Below are positions 44,109 to 53,507 of a DNA stretch of 64,000 nucleotides, in pieces (positions within the stretch are counted from its first letter, which is position 1; every line of letters starts with the position of its first letter). Source of the DNA: Thalassotalea sp. G2M2-11 (GTDB lineage Bacteria > Pseudomonadota > Gammaproteobacteria > Enterobacterales > Alteromonadaceae); contig NZ_JADNYL010000003.1 of assembly GCF_017168195.1 (NCBI RefSeq), forward strand, positions 62,001-126,000. Direction: 5' to 3'. The notes beneath the pieces were generated by a model. The model was given only the letters and a program-made list of their open reading frames with translations. It had not been told where the DNA came from and searched no databases. Made by a program: the position numbers and the translations under genes.

Positions 44109-45677
44109 ATGAAAAAAAATAATAAAGTAACAGGGGTTGAAAGATTATTTACTTCTTCGATGTTGTTGTCCACAACAGATACAAAGGGGAGAGTTACTTA
44201 TGCAAATCAAGATTTTTGTGAAATAGCTGGTTATGAAAAAGAAGAGTTAGTGGGTCACGGTCATAATATTGTTCGACACCCTGAAATGCCTTCAGCGGCA
44301 TTCGAAAATTTATGGGATACCATAGCGGCGGGTGAATCTTGGATGGGACCTGTAAAAAACCGCTGTAAAAATGGTGACCATTACTGGGTAAACGCATATG
44401 TGACTCCGATTAAAGATGCTAATGGCACTATTTATGAGTATCAGTCGGTACGAACCAAGCCTGAAGCTGAAGTGGTTGATCGGGCTGAAAAAACTTATCA
44501 GCAAATAAACCAAGGCAAGTTACCTTTAGCATTAAAATTTACCCAATTTGACATTACTCGATATATACAATTTCTATTGTTCTTTATTTGCTTAATGCTA
44601 GTCATAGCCTCAGTGACGTTATCATTACCTATTATATTTTCATTACCAGCCGTTAGTATTGTACTAATAACAACCTTGTTGTTTTTTGGGTGGCGTAAAC
44701 GATACATTGCGGTGGTTACGCAGGCAGAAAAAGTATTTAATAACCCATTAATGAGCCATGTATATTCGGGCCATCCAGATAAATTAGGACGTATTCAACT
44801 GGCAATGACGATGCGACAAGCGGAACTTAACGCTATTATTGGTCGAGTGCGAGATTTGTCTGAACAAGTTAAAAGCTTAGCCGATGACTGTGCGACAAAT
44901 GGCGAAGATATTTCGCATATGTTAACTGAGCAAAATGATGAGATTGCTCAGGTTGCCACTGCTATGGCACAGATGACGACTACAGTTCAAGAATTAGCGA
45001 CGTTAGTGACGGAAGCTGCTGATGCATCAGTACAAGGAACTGAGCAAAGTAAAAATGGCTTGTCTGTAGTTGAACAAACGGTTGAGGCAATTGACCAAAT
45101 GTCAGCACAGTTAAAAAATGTTGATGTGGTTATTCGCCAGCTAGTTGAGGGCAGCGGTGCAATTGAAAAAATTTCAGATGAGATCAATTCGATAGCTGAT
45201 CAGACTAACTTATTAGCCTTAAATGCAGCGATAGAGGCCGCAAGGGCGGGAGAGCATGGCCGCGGTTTTGCCGTGGTTGCTGAAGAAGTTAGGGCATTGG
45301 CACAGCGTACGCAGCAATCAACAGAGGAAATAAAAACGACCTTAGGTAAAATCAATCAAGAGTCTATGACCGCTTTTGATGAAATGCGAAAAGGCGCCGA
45401 GCATGCGGAAAACTGTGTTGAATTTGCCAACAATACGGGGGATGCTTTATCTAAGGTGAGTGCAGAAGTTGAGCATATTTCTCAGCTGAATATGCAAATA
45501 TCTACAGCGGTTGAAGAGCAAAGTGTGGTTACTGAGCAAGTCAGCGGTAATACGAATCGCATTAAAGATATAGCAACTTCGGGAGTCTCTCGAGGGGATG
45601 ATGCGAAAAAATTAAGTGCAGATTTGCTGACAGAGTTAAATACCCTGCATAGTTTAATTGAACAGTTTAAACATTGA
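44109..45677 (+). CDS. PAS-domain methyl-accepting chemotaxis protein (Aer-like)
   Basis: 522 residues from ATG 44109; the frame extends upstream to 44025 without homology. Residues about 15-120 form a PAS domain ([62 protein letters not shown]) of the Aer type that binds FAD or haem in relatives. Two transmembrane helices follow near 160-210. The C-terminal signalling domain shows the hairpin tip [23 protein letters not shown] near residue 370 and [21 protein letters not shown]. It would report redox or energy state to CheA. Confidence 0.92.
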   Translation: MKKNNKVTGVERLFTSSMLLSTTDTKGRVTYANQDFCEIAGYEKEELVGHGHNIVRHPEMPSAAFENLWDTIAAGESWMGPVKNRCKNGDHYWVNAYVTPIKDANGTIYEYQSVRTKPEAEVVDRAEKTYQQINQGKLPLALKFTQFDITRYIQFLLFFICLMLVIASVTLSLPIIFSLPAVSIVLITTLLFFGWRKRYIAVVTQAEKVFNNPLMSHVYSGHPDKLGRIQLAMTMRQAELNAIIGRVRDLSEQVKSLADDCATNGEDISHMLTEQNDEIAQVATAMAQMTTTVQELATLVTEAADASVQGTEQSKNGLSVVEQTVEAIDQMSAQLKNVDVVIRQLVEGSGAIEKISDEINSIADQTNLLALNAAIEAARAGEHGRGFAVVAEEVRALAQRTQQSTEEIKTTLGKINQESMTAFDEMRKGAEHAENCVEFANNTGDALSKVSAEVEHISQLNMQISTAVEEQSVVTEQVSGNTNRIKDIATSGVSRGDDAKKLSADLLTELNTLHSLIEQFKH

Positions 45678-45720
45678 TCATTGAAAGAAATAACTTTGTC
45701 GTAATTGCTTCGTTATTTTT

Positions 45721-45765
45721 AGTTATATTGTCGAGGAACTCTGTTAGTTCAGCGACAATATAACT
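45721..45765. repeat. 13-bp dyad resembling stem A of the structured repeats
   Basis: AGTTATATTGTCG (45721-45733) and CGACAATATAACT (45753-45765) pair perfectly, with an inner GAACT/AGTTC. The outer sequence TTATATTGTCG equals that at the start of stem A in R2 and R3. It may be a decayed copy of the repeat reused as a terminator after the MCP gene. Confidence 0.55.
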
Positions 45766-45818
45766 TTATTGAAAAACTGTAAGTAATCAAACTAGCTGCT
45801 TTTTTATCAAGATGACAA

Positions 45819-46265
45819 TTATTGTGGCGAATTCTCCCATGGATTCGTCGGTGGTTTTTGCCCTTGGTTTACCGTATTTTTTGGTTTTTTCATTTTTTTA
45901 TCTTCTCTAAAACTGCCCTTGATAGTTGGCTCAGGAGCGTTTCCTGGAATTAACACTTTAGGTTCTCCAGGTGTTTGATGAGCAGGAATGACTCTTTCCC
46001 TCGGTGGGATCTCAAACTGATCATCAGGTGCTTTTGGTAAGTTTTTAAATTCATAGAGGTAAAAACGTTCTATCTTTTCTCGAGCCCAAGCGGTCTTTTT
46101 GAAAAACTTAATACTTGATTTCATGCTTGGGTTGTTTTTAAAACAGTTGATGCGAGTGTATTCGGCTAAAATATCCCAACCGTAATGTGAGACTAACTGT
46201 TCCAGTAATGTTTCTAGTTTTAAGCCGTGTAATGGATTATTTTCGTATATAGACTTTTCGTTCAT
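45819..46265 (-). CDS. VF530/DUF2132-family protein with C-terminal extension
   Basis: 148 residues. Residues 1-75 match the VF530 pattern: NPLHGLKLETLLEQLVSHYGWDILAEY, INCFKNNPSMKSSIKFFKKTAWAREKIERFYL. The family has a structure resembling DNA-binding folds but no established function. The remaining half is polar, Pro- and Lys-rich (IPPRERVIPAHQTPGEP, KKMKKPKNTVNQGQKPP) and probably disordered; most family members are near 75-90 residues. Confidence 0.85.
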   Translation of the reverse strand: MNEKSIYENNPLHGLKLETLLEQLVSHYGWDILAEYTRINCFKNNPSMKSSIKFFKKTAWAREKIERFYLYEFKNLPKAPDDQFEIPPRERVIPAHQTPGEPKVLIPGNAPEPTIKGSFREDKKMKKPKNTVNQGQKPPTNPWENSPQ

Positions 46266-46337
46266 GGGGGTGATTTATCATTTTAAATGAAAGTCTAGTA
46301 TAACGAGTAATCACTTAATTACTGAAACTTTATATAA

Positions 46338-46362
46338 AAAAAGCCACATAAAGTGGCTTTTT
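46338..46362 (-). terminator. Intrinsic terminator of the dipeptidase gene
   Basis: AAAAAGCCAC (46338-46347), loop ATAAA, GTGGCTTTTT (46353-46362). On the - strand it follows the M19 dipeptidase stop by 21 bases and ends in a T-run. Confidence 0.8.
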
Positions 46363-46383
46363 ATGGCAGTGAACTACGATGAA

Positions 46384-47685
46384 CTATTGTTGCTGTAGCT
46401 TATGAGCGACTTTCTGCACATCATCAAGCACTCTGAGTAAATTGCCGCCCCAAAGTTTTTCAATCTCAGCTTCAGTATAACCTCGCTTAACCAGCTCTAA
46501 GGTGACATTGAAGGTTTCGGCTGCATCATTCCAGCCATCGACACCGCCACCACCATCAAAGTCAGAGCTAATACCAACATGGTCAATGCCGATTAATTTC
46601 ACCATGTAATCAATATGATCAACTAAGTCAGCAACGGATACTTGCTCAATGGTGTCAGCAATTTTAGCAACTTCAGGTTCAGCTATTTCGGCGACTTCTG
46701 TCGCTTTTTCCCAATAGTCTTCTCTTTCTTGCGGTGATAATGTTTTTCGCTGCTCAGAGTTAAGCATTTCGTAACCTTTGTCTTTTGCTATTTTACGGTA
46801 GATCTTCATTTTGGCGTCAGAAAACGCTTTAGACTTTTCACCGTTAATATAAGAGCGAAAGGCAACGGTTTGCACTACGCCACCATTTTTCTTTAATGCG
46901 AGTAGTTCTTCATCGTCAAGGTTGCGGCTGTGATCATTCATTGCTCGGCTTGCCGAATGGGAGGCAATAACAGGGGCTTTTGATAATGCCATCATTTGCA
47001 TGTTTGCTGCTTTGGACGGATGAGAAATATCGATCATTATTCCCCATTTATTCATTTCTTTGATGACTTCTTTGCCTAAATCACTCAATCCGTTGTGAAG
47101 CCAGCTATTATCTTTGTCACCGGTATTGGAATCACTCAACTGGCTATGCCCATTGTGAGCGAGAGACATGTATCGAGCGCCTAAGTCATAGAACTTCTTC
47201 ACATTGCTGATATCTGTACCGATAGGGTAGCCATTTTCTACTCCTATCATGGCGACTTTTTTACCTTTTTTGATAATGCGTCTTACATCGTCTGAGGAAA
47301 GTGCTAGCTCAATTTTATCTGGTGCGATTTCAGTGGTTAAGCGGTGAATAGCGTCGAATTTAGCCATTGCTTGTTTATGGGCTGCAGCATAGCCTTTTTC
47401 AGTTAATGGCCCTTGACCGGTATACACAATCAACCAAGAAACATCTAATCCACCTTCATCCATTTTCGGAAGGTTGACTTGGCTCTTTAATCGCATGGTA
47501 TAGTTTTTATCATGCTGAAAATTGGCAACGCTGAAATCATTATGAGTATCGAGAACGATAACTTTTTCATGAATCGCCTTTGCTTTGGTATGTAAATCTT
47601 TTTCGTTGTTTGGTGTAGCGTAAGCAAGCGAAAGTACGCTACTTACTGTGAGAGCGATTACGCTAAATGTTAATTTATTCATCAT
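46384..47685 (-). CDS. Membrane dipeptidase, peptidase family M19
   Basis: 433 residues with a signal peptide (ending LAYA), so exported. The renal-dipeptidase-type metal site is visible: VLDTHNDF (HxD) near residue 48, the bridging Glu in IGVENGYP, ISHPSKA and ASHSASRAMNDHSRNLDD with further His ligands, and GIDHVGISSDFDGGG. Two metal ions are expected. A helical insert of about 60 residues (KIYRKIAKDKGYEMLNSEQRK) is seen. Role: dipeptide hydrolysis for nutrition or peptidoglycan turnover. ATG 47685 or 47682 may start. Confidence 0.92.
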   Translation of the reverse strand: MMNKLTFSVIALTVSSVLSLAYATPNNEKDLHTKAKAIHEKVIVLDTHNDFSVANFQHDKNYTMRLKSQVNLPKMDEGGLDVSWLIVYTGQGPLTEKGYAAAHKQAMAKFDAIHRLTTEIAPDKIELALSSDDVRRIIKKGKKVAMIGVENGYPIGTDISNVKKFYDLGARYMSLAHNGHSQLSDSNTGDKDNSWLHNGLSDLGKEVIKEMNKWGIMIDISHPSKAANMQMMALSKAPVIASHSASRAMNDHSRNLDDEELLALKKNGGVVQTVAFRSYINGEKSKAFSDAKMKIYRKIAKDKGYEMLNSEQRKTLSPQEREDYWEKATEVAEIAEPEVAKIADTIEQVSVADLVDHIDYMVKLIGIDHVGISSDFDGGGGVDGWNDAAETFNVTLELVKRGYTEAEIEKLWGGNLLRVLDDVQKVAHKLQQQ

Positions 47686-48018
47686 ATTGAATGCGTCTTT
47701 TATTATATTAGTTTGTCGAACTAAGGTAATGTATTTAACGCGTTATGCCAATAACTGATGAAATTTAATTGCTGTAATGGGACGAGCTGTGAACTTTACA
47801 ACATGAACTCATGCTGAAAACTTAAATTGTTATATCTTTATTTTTATCAATAGAGCAATGAGTTAGCGAACTTGATGCGTGAGATAACTCATCACATTCA
47901 TTAGGAAAAGTAAAAAGTGTCAAAGGTAAAAAGTGTAAAATGTGAAAGGGGGCTTTATCGTTGCCCCCATAAAAATTATCAAACAATTTTCAACATTATA
48001 ATGCTGCTGGGGTAATTG
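47686..48018. other. Intergenic region between dipeptidase and YbaK genes
   Basis: 333 bases with no gene. It holds a direct repeat GTAAAAAGTGT (47910-47920 and 47925-47935) and a GC-rich hairpin GGGGGC/GCCCCC (47948-47953, 47963-47968) about 50 bases after the - strand YbaK stop, which may be its terminator. Confidence 0.5.
47948..47968 (-). terminator. Possible YbaK-gene terminator hairpin
   Basis: GGGGGC (47948-47953) pairs with GCCCCC (47963-47968), loop of nine; on the - strand it is followed by TTTCACATTTT, so the U-run is weak. Confidence 0.4.
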
Positions 48019-48498
48019 CTAATGATACACCTCATGGCTAAAACGTGTATGTTTGGCTAACTCCATTAACTGCATAAAGTCTGATTTTTTCAGTTTTATC
48101 AGAGATTCATGATCGCCAGCTTCAATGTAAATATGGTCTAACTCATTGAGCTTATCATCAAAAACCACCGACATATTATAAGCTTGACCAATGGGAGGAA
48201 TGGCGCCAAATTCACAATCGTTAAACATGCTGGCAATTTGCTCCTCTTTTACTAACTGGTAGCTGGCCATCATTTCATCATTGAGTTTTGACAGTGATAT
48301 CTTGTCACTCGCTGGTAAAACCGCCATTAATTTTCGGCCTTCATGGTCTAGCAAAATAACTGCTTTAGCAATTTGATTCGCTGGTACTTGTGCACTAATA
48401 GCACTACCAATAGAGCTATTACTGTGATGATGCGGGATCACATTGTACATCACGTTTTGTTGGTTTAGATAATCATTGAGTCGTGTAGAAATAGTCAT
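48019..48498 (-). CDS. YbaK/ProX-type aminoacyl-tRNA deacylase
   Basis: 159 residues forming a single YbaK/EbsC domain. Members hydrolyse mischarged tRNAs such as Ala- or Cys-tRNA-Pro. Visible landmarks are AKAVILLDHEGRKLMAVLPAS, the conserved Lys in this AKAV stretch, and FGAIPPIGQAYNMSVVFDD (GxxPP). No fusion to ProRS. Which tRNA is edited cannot be told. Confidence 0.85.
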   Translation of the reverse strand: MTISTRLNDYLNQQNVMYNVIPHHHSNSSIGSAISAQVPANQIAKAVILLDHEGRKLMAVLPASDKISLSKLNDEMMASYQLVKEEQIASMFNDCEFGAIPPIGQAYNMSVVFDDKLNELDHIYIEAGDHESLIKLKKSDFMQLMELAKHTRFSHEVYH

Positions 48499-48776
48499 TA
48501 TCCACCTCCATAACTAAGCTATTCACATATTAGTGTAGGCTTTGCTTTATAAATTACGTAGTTTGTGCATCAGTTAAATTAACAACAAGTGTAAAAGAAT
48601 AGGGACAATGAGTTCGGCATCTATACTGAGTCATTTGACTAAATTCTGTTATCCAGCCCCTAGCAACCACCGCTTTGATTCATTCGTATGGGTTATTAGT
48701 GCCTTGTATTTGAGATTTATTAAATTCAAGACTATGGTTAAAAGTACCTAATGAGCTGTTTTTATTATCAAGTTTT

Positions 48777-49553
48777 ATGTTTTTTACTCATTGTGTTCCT
48801 GCTATAAATTCGTATTTCTTACTGTTAATACTTTTATTCAGCTCGGCAAATAGTCACGCAACAAAGTTGATGGTTGCGGTCGATTATTATCCGCCATGGA
48901 CAATTACAGATACTAAGCCTTACCGTGGTATTGATATAGAAATTATTAATAAACTGGCTCAAGAGTTGTCCTTGGAGGTTAGTTATATCAACTGTCCATT
49001 CAAACGTTGTTTAGTGATGTTGGCTAACGGGCAAGTAGATTTAATGCCTGGCTTATTCAAAACGGCAGAGCGGGAAAAGTACGCTATTTTTGTTGAACCG
49101 GCTTATTTTGAAGACCCACCGAAAGAGTTTTATATTAATCTTGATAAACCTAAGAAAATTGAGCGTTATGAAGACTTGCAGACACTAGTGATAGGTGTGA
49201 AGCGAGGCGTAAGCTATTTTGATAAATTTGATCAGGACAAATCGTTAAATAAATTTACTGTGACTGAAGACAGTCAGCTAGTTGAGTTGCTAAAGATTGG
49301 TCGTATAGATACTTTTATTAGTAGCCGTTCGTTGGCAGATTACTTAATAAGTAAAGCAAGTGTAGGTCAGCGCATTGTCAGGGCGCCATTTCATTACGGT
49401 GATGGTGATGTCTCTTACATGGCCATTTCAAAAAAATCGTTATTTTCAAATAAAGTGGCGATGTTCAGTCAACAGCTTGAAGCAGAAATTAGCAAAGGCG
49501 TTTATCACAGAATCGCAGAAAAATATTTTGCTGAACTGTACAGCCAAAAGTAA
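48777..49553 (+). CDS. Periplasmic solute-binding protein family 3
   Basis: 258 residues with a signal peptide ending NSHA. SBP_bac_3 fold: LMVAVDYYPPWTITDTKPYRGIDIEIINKLAQEL, the hinge region with PGLFKTAEREKYAIFVEPAYFE and LVIGVKRGVSYFD. No ABC permease or ATPase gene adjoins, so it may be one of the stand-alone Alteromonadales proteins of this class rather than a transporter subunit. Ligand unknown. Its ribosome-binding site is weak. Confidence 0.85.
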   Translation: MFFTHCVPAINSYFLLLILLFSSANSHATKLMVAVDYYPPWTITDTKPYRGIDIEIINKLAQELSLEVSYINCPFKRCLVMLANGQVDLMPGLFKTAEREKYAIFVEPAYFEDPPKEFYINLDKPKKIERYEDLQTLVIGVKRGVSYFDKFDQDKSLNKFTVTEDSQLVELLKIGRIDTFISSRSLADYLISKASVGQRIVRAPFHYGDGDVSYMAISKKSLFSNKVAMFSQQLEAEISKGVYHRIAEKYFAELYSQK

Positions 49554-49893
49554 TTGTTAACCAGAAGCAGCTCACCATTCACTGAATGTAACAGTTTATT
49601 TCAAATGGAAAGCAACTTAGTGACGTTGTGCATGCTTATCTATTTTGATCCTATCGAAATTGCACAAGTTAATGAGGAATTTACCTTTATTTTACTCTGT
49701 GTTTTGTTCTGGATATTGTCATATAACGGTCATCTAGCTCTCATCTGTTCTTACATTTAGTTACCTCGAACCAACTACACTTTGTTATTTAACTATTATG
49801 ATTGTCACAGGTAAATGGAATTACTTTTGTTGGAATTGAGTGTTCAGATGTTTCCATGTCTGTTTTAAGGATCAGTGTGTTAAGGAGAATAGT
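49554..49893. other. Intergenic region upstream of DUF3718 copy 2
   Basis: 340 bases. Nothing clear is seen apart from the AAGGAG at 49882-49887 serving the next gene. A 68-codon frame (49554-49760) has no family likeness and no ribosome-binding site. Confidence 0.4.
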
Positions 49894-50280
49894 ATGAAAA
49901 CGTTCAACCTGTGTACCTTGTTATCAGTGATTGCTGTTGTGTCGGCTTTTAGTATTAATGCTCAGCAATATCGTTTTATTGCCAATGATAACTCGTTTGC
50001 TAGCAAGATTTGTGTATTAGTCGGATCAAATGATATTGCTAAATTAAAATTAACCTTCAGGCGCTATGATTTAAATAAACACCATATTGCCAATGACTAT
50101 AAATGTAATGAATTAGCATTATCGAAGTTTGCGTTTAAATATAACGCAGATCAAACGTTTAAATATATTAATCGGTATAGCCACTATGATAATAAAGTAA
50201 CGCCGAGTGTCACCATTAGTGATGTGGCGATGAATACACTAACACATCAGCAAGAGCCTATTATTGTTTATATTAATTAG
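49894..50280 (+). CDS. Secreted DUF3718-family protein (copy 2)
   Basis: 128 residues from ATG 49894, with AAGGAG just upstream; the frame extends back to 49840. Signal peptide ends SINAQ. It shares QQYRF, the two cysteines (KICVL and YKCNEL) and YINRYSHYDNKVTPSVTISDVAMN with the copy at 43222. The two are dispersed paralogues about 6.3 kb apart with unrelated genes between. Function unknown. Confidence 0.82.
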   Translation: MKTFNLCTLLSVIAVVSAFSINAQQYRFIANDNSFASKICVLVGSNDIAKLKLTFRRYDLNKHHIANDYKCNELALSKFAFKYNADQTFKYINRYSHYDNKVTPSVTISDVAMNTLTHQQEPIIVYIN

Positions 50281-50409
50281 TGTTACTTATGAAGTGAGTG
50301 ATAAATGTTGTTCTCAAGGAAGAGACAACAGTGAAATAATGTAAAAAGTACTTTTTCATCGTGATAAAGCTTTTATAATAGCGCTATTATTAATGAAAGA
50401 TGTACTTAT

Positions 50410-50673
50410 ATGAATCCTATTATTCAATTATTAGCAGATGCCAATATTGGTGAGCAGCAAACAAAAGAAATTTTTCAGGCATTAACCGAAAACCCATTAG
50501 CAGCAATGACAACTATTGGGCAATTAGGTATTGCACCAGAGAAACTGCAAGCGGTTATGATGCAAGTGATGACAGAGCCTTCGTTGATTAAAGACGCTGT
50601 TGATGAGCTAGGTTTAGATTTTTCAGCAGTTGAACAGGCAAAAGCACAAGTTGCACAAAATCAAAGTGAATAA
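50410..50673 (+). CDS. DUF2999-family small protein
   Basis: 87 residues, helical, without signal peptide. MNPIIQLLADANI, EIFQALTENPLAAMTTIGQLGI and KDAVDELGLDF match the remembered DUF2999 pattern of Vibrio and Shewanella. Function unknown. A hairpin that probably ends its transcript follows. Confidence 0.75.
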   Translation: MNPIIQLLADANIGEQQTKEIFQALTENPLAAMTTIGQLGIAPEKLQAVMMQVMTEPSLIKDAVDELGLDFSAVEQAKAQVAQNQSE

Positions 50674-50716
50674 AAAGCAATTCAGTCAATAATTGATCAA
50701 TTTTTTTGTGAAATAT

Positions 50717-50749
50717 GACTAAAGCATGCAGTTATTGCATGCTTTAGTC
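50717..50749 (+). terminator. Dyad after the DUF2999 gene
   Basis: GACTAAAGCATGCA (50717-50730) pairs perfectly with TGCATGCTTTAGTC (50736-50749), loop GTTAT, 44 bases after the stop. No U-run follows (TCTGAAC), so termination may need Rho or another role. Confidence 0.5.
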
Positions 50750-50826
50750 TCTGAACAGTAACTTTGCTAACCTTGATAGCTGTCGCCATAGATAATTTTT
50801 ATTTATGATATAAAATCAGTATTTGA

Positions 50827-51066
50827 TCAATCTTCCTCTCTTAATAAGGCATCTAAAGTATCGACGACTTCTGCCCAGTCGGAGTCATCTTGTAATGCTT
50901 CTGTGATAAAGGCAGATTGGGATTCATTCCAAAAGTTAGCATTGGCTAAAGACACGTCTGCTGGAATACCGCGATGTTTTCGAATAAATGTTTTGATAGC
51001 TTGTGCTTCGCTATCTAAGCCTATTTGGGAAAATAAGCAAGCTAGCGTATGTGACGAACGATCCAT
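50827..51066 (-). CDS. DUF2789-family small protein
   Basis: 79 residues: HTLACLFSQIGLDSEAQAIKTFIRKH, then FWNESQSAFITEALQDDSDWAEVVDTLDALLR, which fits the DUF2789 pattern (HTLxxLFxQLGL ... DADWAExVDxLDxxLR). Cytoplasmic, acidic, function unknown. Its reading lies next to the MITE-like element. Confidence 0.8.
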   Translation of the reverse strand: MDRSSHTLACLFSQIGLDSEAQAIKTFIRKHRGIPADVSLANANFWNESQSAFITEALQDDSDWAEVVDTLDALLREED

Positions 51067-51152
51067 AAGGTTTTCCTTCGATTGAGCAGGTTATATAGCT
51101 TAGTATAGCTAGTTTATCTCACTTAGCTTAACGTTAAATATTAAAGGTTCTC

Positions 51153-51449
51153 TAGGGTGTGTTGATCTTTCAAGTTTGTTTTTGCAGCAGTTTGTTGGAA
51201 ATTTTTACAAGGCAATGCTTTTGATATTTGTTCCACATAATAAAGCACTAAAGATTTTATGCTCCTGCAAAATCACCTTACCCCACATCCATGTGGGGCA
51301 AACAAACGCTGCCTGAAAGGTTCGGTTAAAAGCGTTTTACTCTTTGTTGTGAGGAGATTTGCTTAGATGACTAAGCGTCATTCCTCACGCCGCGATTAAA
51401 ACGTTTTTATTTCGAACAAAAATCAAACAGCAAAGATCAACACACCCTA
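51153..51449. mobile_element. MITE-like non-autonomous element
   Basis: A 297-base gene-free segment with terminal inverted repeats: TAGGGTGTGTTGATCTTT at 51153-51170 matches the reverse complement of 51432-51449 perfectly, and similarity extends about 13 bases further with four mismatches (CAAGTTTG versus GCTGTTTG). TA occurs at both outer edges and could be the target duplication or part of the repeat. The inside has a CCCCACATCCATGTGGGG palindrome near 51282-51299 and no open frame. It looks like a deletion derivative of an insertion sequence whose transposase would act in trans. Confidence 0.75.
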
Positions 51450-51461
51450 ATATTAAAACCG

Positions 51462-53507
51462 TTAATAATTCAGGGCTTTTTGCACACTCTTATATAATGA
51501 CTTTGCACTATAGGGTTTAGTTAACAATTGCTCTTGAAGATGTTTCACTTGTTCATCGACAAGATCTTCATCGGTGTAGCCACTTGCCAGTAATATTTTC
51601 ACCTCTGGATGCTTTTCTTGTACTATTTTGGCTAATTCATAGCCATTGACTTCGGGCATGATCACATCTGAGATCATAAGGTCTATCTGTTCACTATCAA
51701 GTATGCTGAGTGCTTGTTGGTAACCATCAGCACTTAGCGTTGTGTAACCTTTGATACTGAGTAATTCGACACAAAGGTTGCGGATTTGTTGCTCATCATC
51801 GACAACGAGAATTGTCTCATTACCTCCTAGCTTTTCTCTCTGTTTTGATTTCGTTCGTACTTGATTGAGCTCTTCGATGTCAGTGCGCGGAAAATATATC
51901 GTGATGGTACAGCCCTGATCCGGCGCTGTTTCGATGGTGATACCACCTTTTGAACGTTTCACAAATGAAAATACTTGCGATAGTCCTAAACCGCTACCAT
52001 CTTTACCTTTAGTTGAAAAAAAGGGGTCAAATACTTTACTTGCAACTTGTTTGGACATGCCAATGCCATTGTCGTTAAAGCGCAATTGGACATAGTCTCC
52101 TGCTTTTATATCGAGCGTCTCAGCTTCTTTTTCATCGATAGATAAGTTGGTCGTTGTGATGGTGATTTTCCCCGTTGTTTGCTTTTTTTGAATAGCGTGC
52201 AGGGCATTAATACTGAGGTTGAGAATCGCATCATTAAAGTCATTGGCATCTAGATTGGTGAGCCATAAATCTTCGGCTAAGTTGCAGGTTAAATTAATTT
52301 GAACGGTGAGTGTTTTTTGTAAGACATCGCGTTCATCTTCTATTAGTTGATTGATATTAACTTTGGCGGCACTGATTGATTCTGTTCGAGTAAAGGCTAA
52401 TAATTTACTGATCAACTGCGTACCTCTGATCCCAGCATCTTGGATTTTTTTTACATAATTGAGAAGCTTAGGTTGGTCTTTCACCGCAATCGTAAGTAAT
52501 TCCGTATAACCCAGTATAATGGCAAGCAGGTTATTTTGATCATGTGCGATCCCTCCTGTTAAGGTGCCTAGAGCTTCCATTTTTTGACTACGACGTAATA
52601 ATTCTTGTTGGAGTTCTTGATCAGTTACGTCGTGAATGAGTGAGGCAATGCCGGTTATTTTACCATTTTCATTGATAATAGGAGTGTTATACCAATTACA
52701 CTTTATCATTCTTCCCCATTTATCGTGGCAAACATGAGAACTTTGTGAACTATAATGTTGAGAAAAAAGTGAAGCGTAAAAATCATCGGCTTTGTCATGC
52801 TCTGAGTTTGACAGAATGAGCTCAGTAATAGGTTGTCCTATAATTTCGTCAGCATGATAACCAAATATATTCTCTGCCGCTTTATTCCATTCAACGCATT
52901 GTAATGAGCTATCCCACGTTATACAGCCTAAAGGTGTATTCTGTAAGTGCATCGCTAATTTATTTTTACTCTCGGTTAATTCATTGACTTTTTGCTCAAG
53001 GGTTTTATTTAATTGCTCTAAGGTTTTCTGTTGATCTTGTTTTTCTATTTCGGCGCCAATGTGCCCAGAAAATAGCTCAAATAATGTCGTGATCGTTTCT
53101 GCTTGGGTGATTTTTTTTGTATGTAAGGCAACAATAATACCAATGAGTTGACTTGCAGAGTTATAAAGAGGGACACCGATATAACCTTCAATCTTCATAT
53201 CTATCAATAACTGATCATTGGGGTATAACTTACAAATATCACTGGTATATACACAGACATCATTACCAGTTACTTTGGCGCAAGGGGTATGCTCTAATTT
53301 GTATTGAAAATTATCAGCAAAACTGCCGTTAGCTAATAATGCTATGGTAGTTGCTGTTTCATTATCAAGATCGACTTTGGCAATAAAGAGGTAGTCGGAA
53401 TTGGCTAATTTATTAATTTCTAACAATATAGAGTTAAAGAAGTTATCTTGATAACTTGCGTGTAAGTTTTTGATTATTTGAGGGAGTGCCTGTGCTAATT
53501 CAACCAT
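51462..53507 (-). CDS. Hybrid sensor histidine kinase/response regulator
   Basis: 681 residues, no transmembrane helix, so cytoplasmic. Order: GAF-like domain (about 20-155), coiled coil (160-190), PAS domain (about 195-305, ITWDSSLQCVEWNKAAENIFGY), HisKA with His322 in GGIAHDQNNLLAIILGY, HATPase (NDNGIGMSKQVASKVFDPFFSTKGKDGSGLGLS) and a C-terminal receiver (LVVDDEQQIR, Asp in LMISDVIMPEVNGYE). The residue after His-Asp is Gln where relatives usually have Phe. No partner regulator adjoins. Confidence 0.93.
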   Translation of the reverse strand: MVELAQALPQIIKNLHASYQDNFFNSILLEINKLANSDYLFIAKVDLDNETATTIALLANGSFADNFQYKLEHTPCAKVTGNDVCVYTSDICKLYPNDQLLIDMKIEGYIGVPLYNSASQLIGIIVALHTKKITQAETITTLFELFSGHIGAEIEKQDQQKTLEQLNKTLEQKVNELTESKNKLAMHLQNTPLGCITWDSSLQCVEWNKAAENIFGYHADEIIGQPITELILSNSEHDKADDFYASLFSQHYSSQSSHVCHDKWGRMIKCNWYNTPIINENGKITGIASLIHDVTDQELQQELLRRSQKMEALGTLTGGIAHDQNNLLAIILGYTELLTIAVKDQPKLLNYVKKIQDAGIRGTQLISKLLAFTRTESISAAKVNINQLIEDERDVLQKTLTVQINLTCNLAEDLWLTNLDANDFNDAILNLSINALHAIQKKQTTGKITITTTNLSIDEKEAETLDIKAGDYVQLRFNDNGIGMSKQVASKVFDPFFSTKGKDGSGLGLSQVFSFVKRSKGGITIETAPDQGCTITIYFPRTDIEELNQVRTKSKQREKLGGNETILVVDDEQQIRNLCVELLSIKGYTTLSADGYQQALSILDSEQIDLMISDVIMPEVNGYELAKIVQEKHPEVKILLASGYTDEDLVDEQVKHLQEQLLTKPYSAKSLYKSVQKALNY

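Noticed and set aside
49554-49760. 68-codon frame after the solute-binding protein
   Set aside because: No ribosome-binding site, no likeness, and a composition unlike the neighbouring genes.
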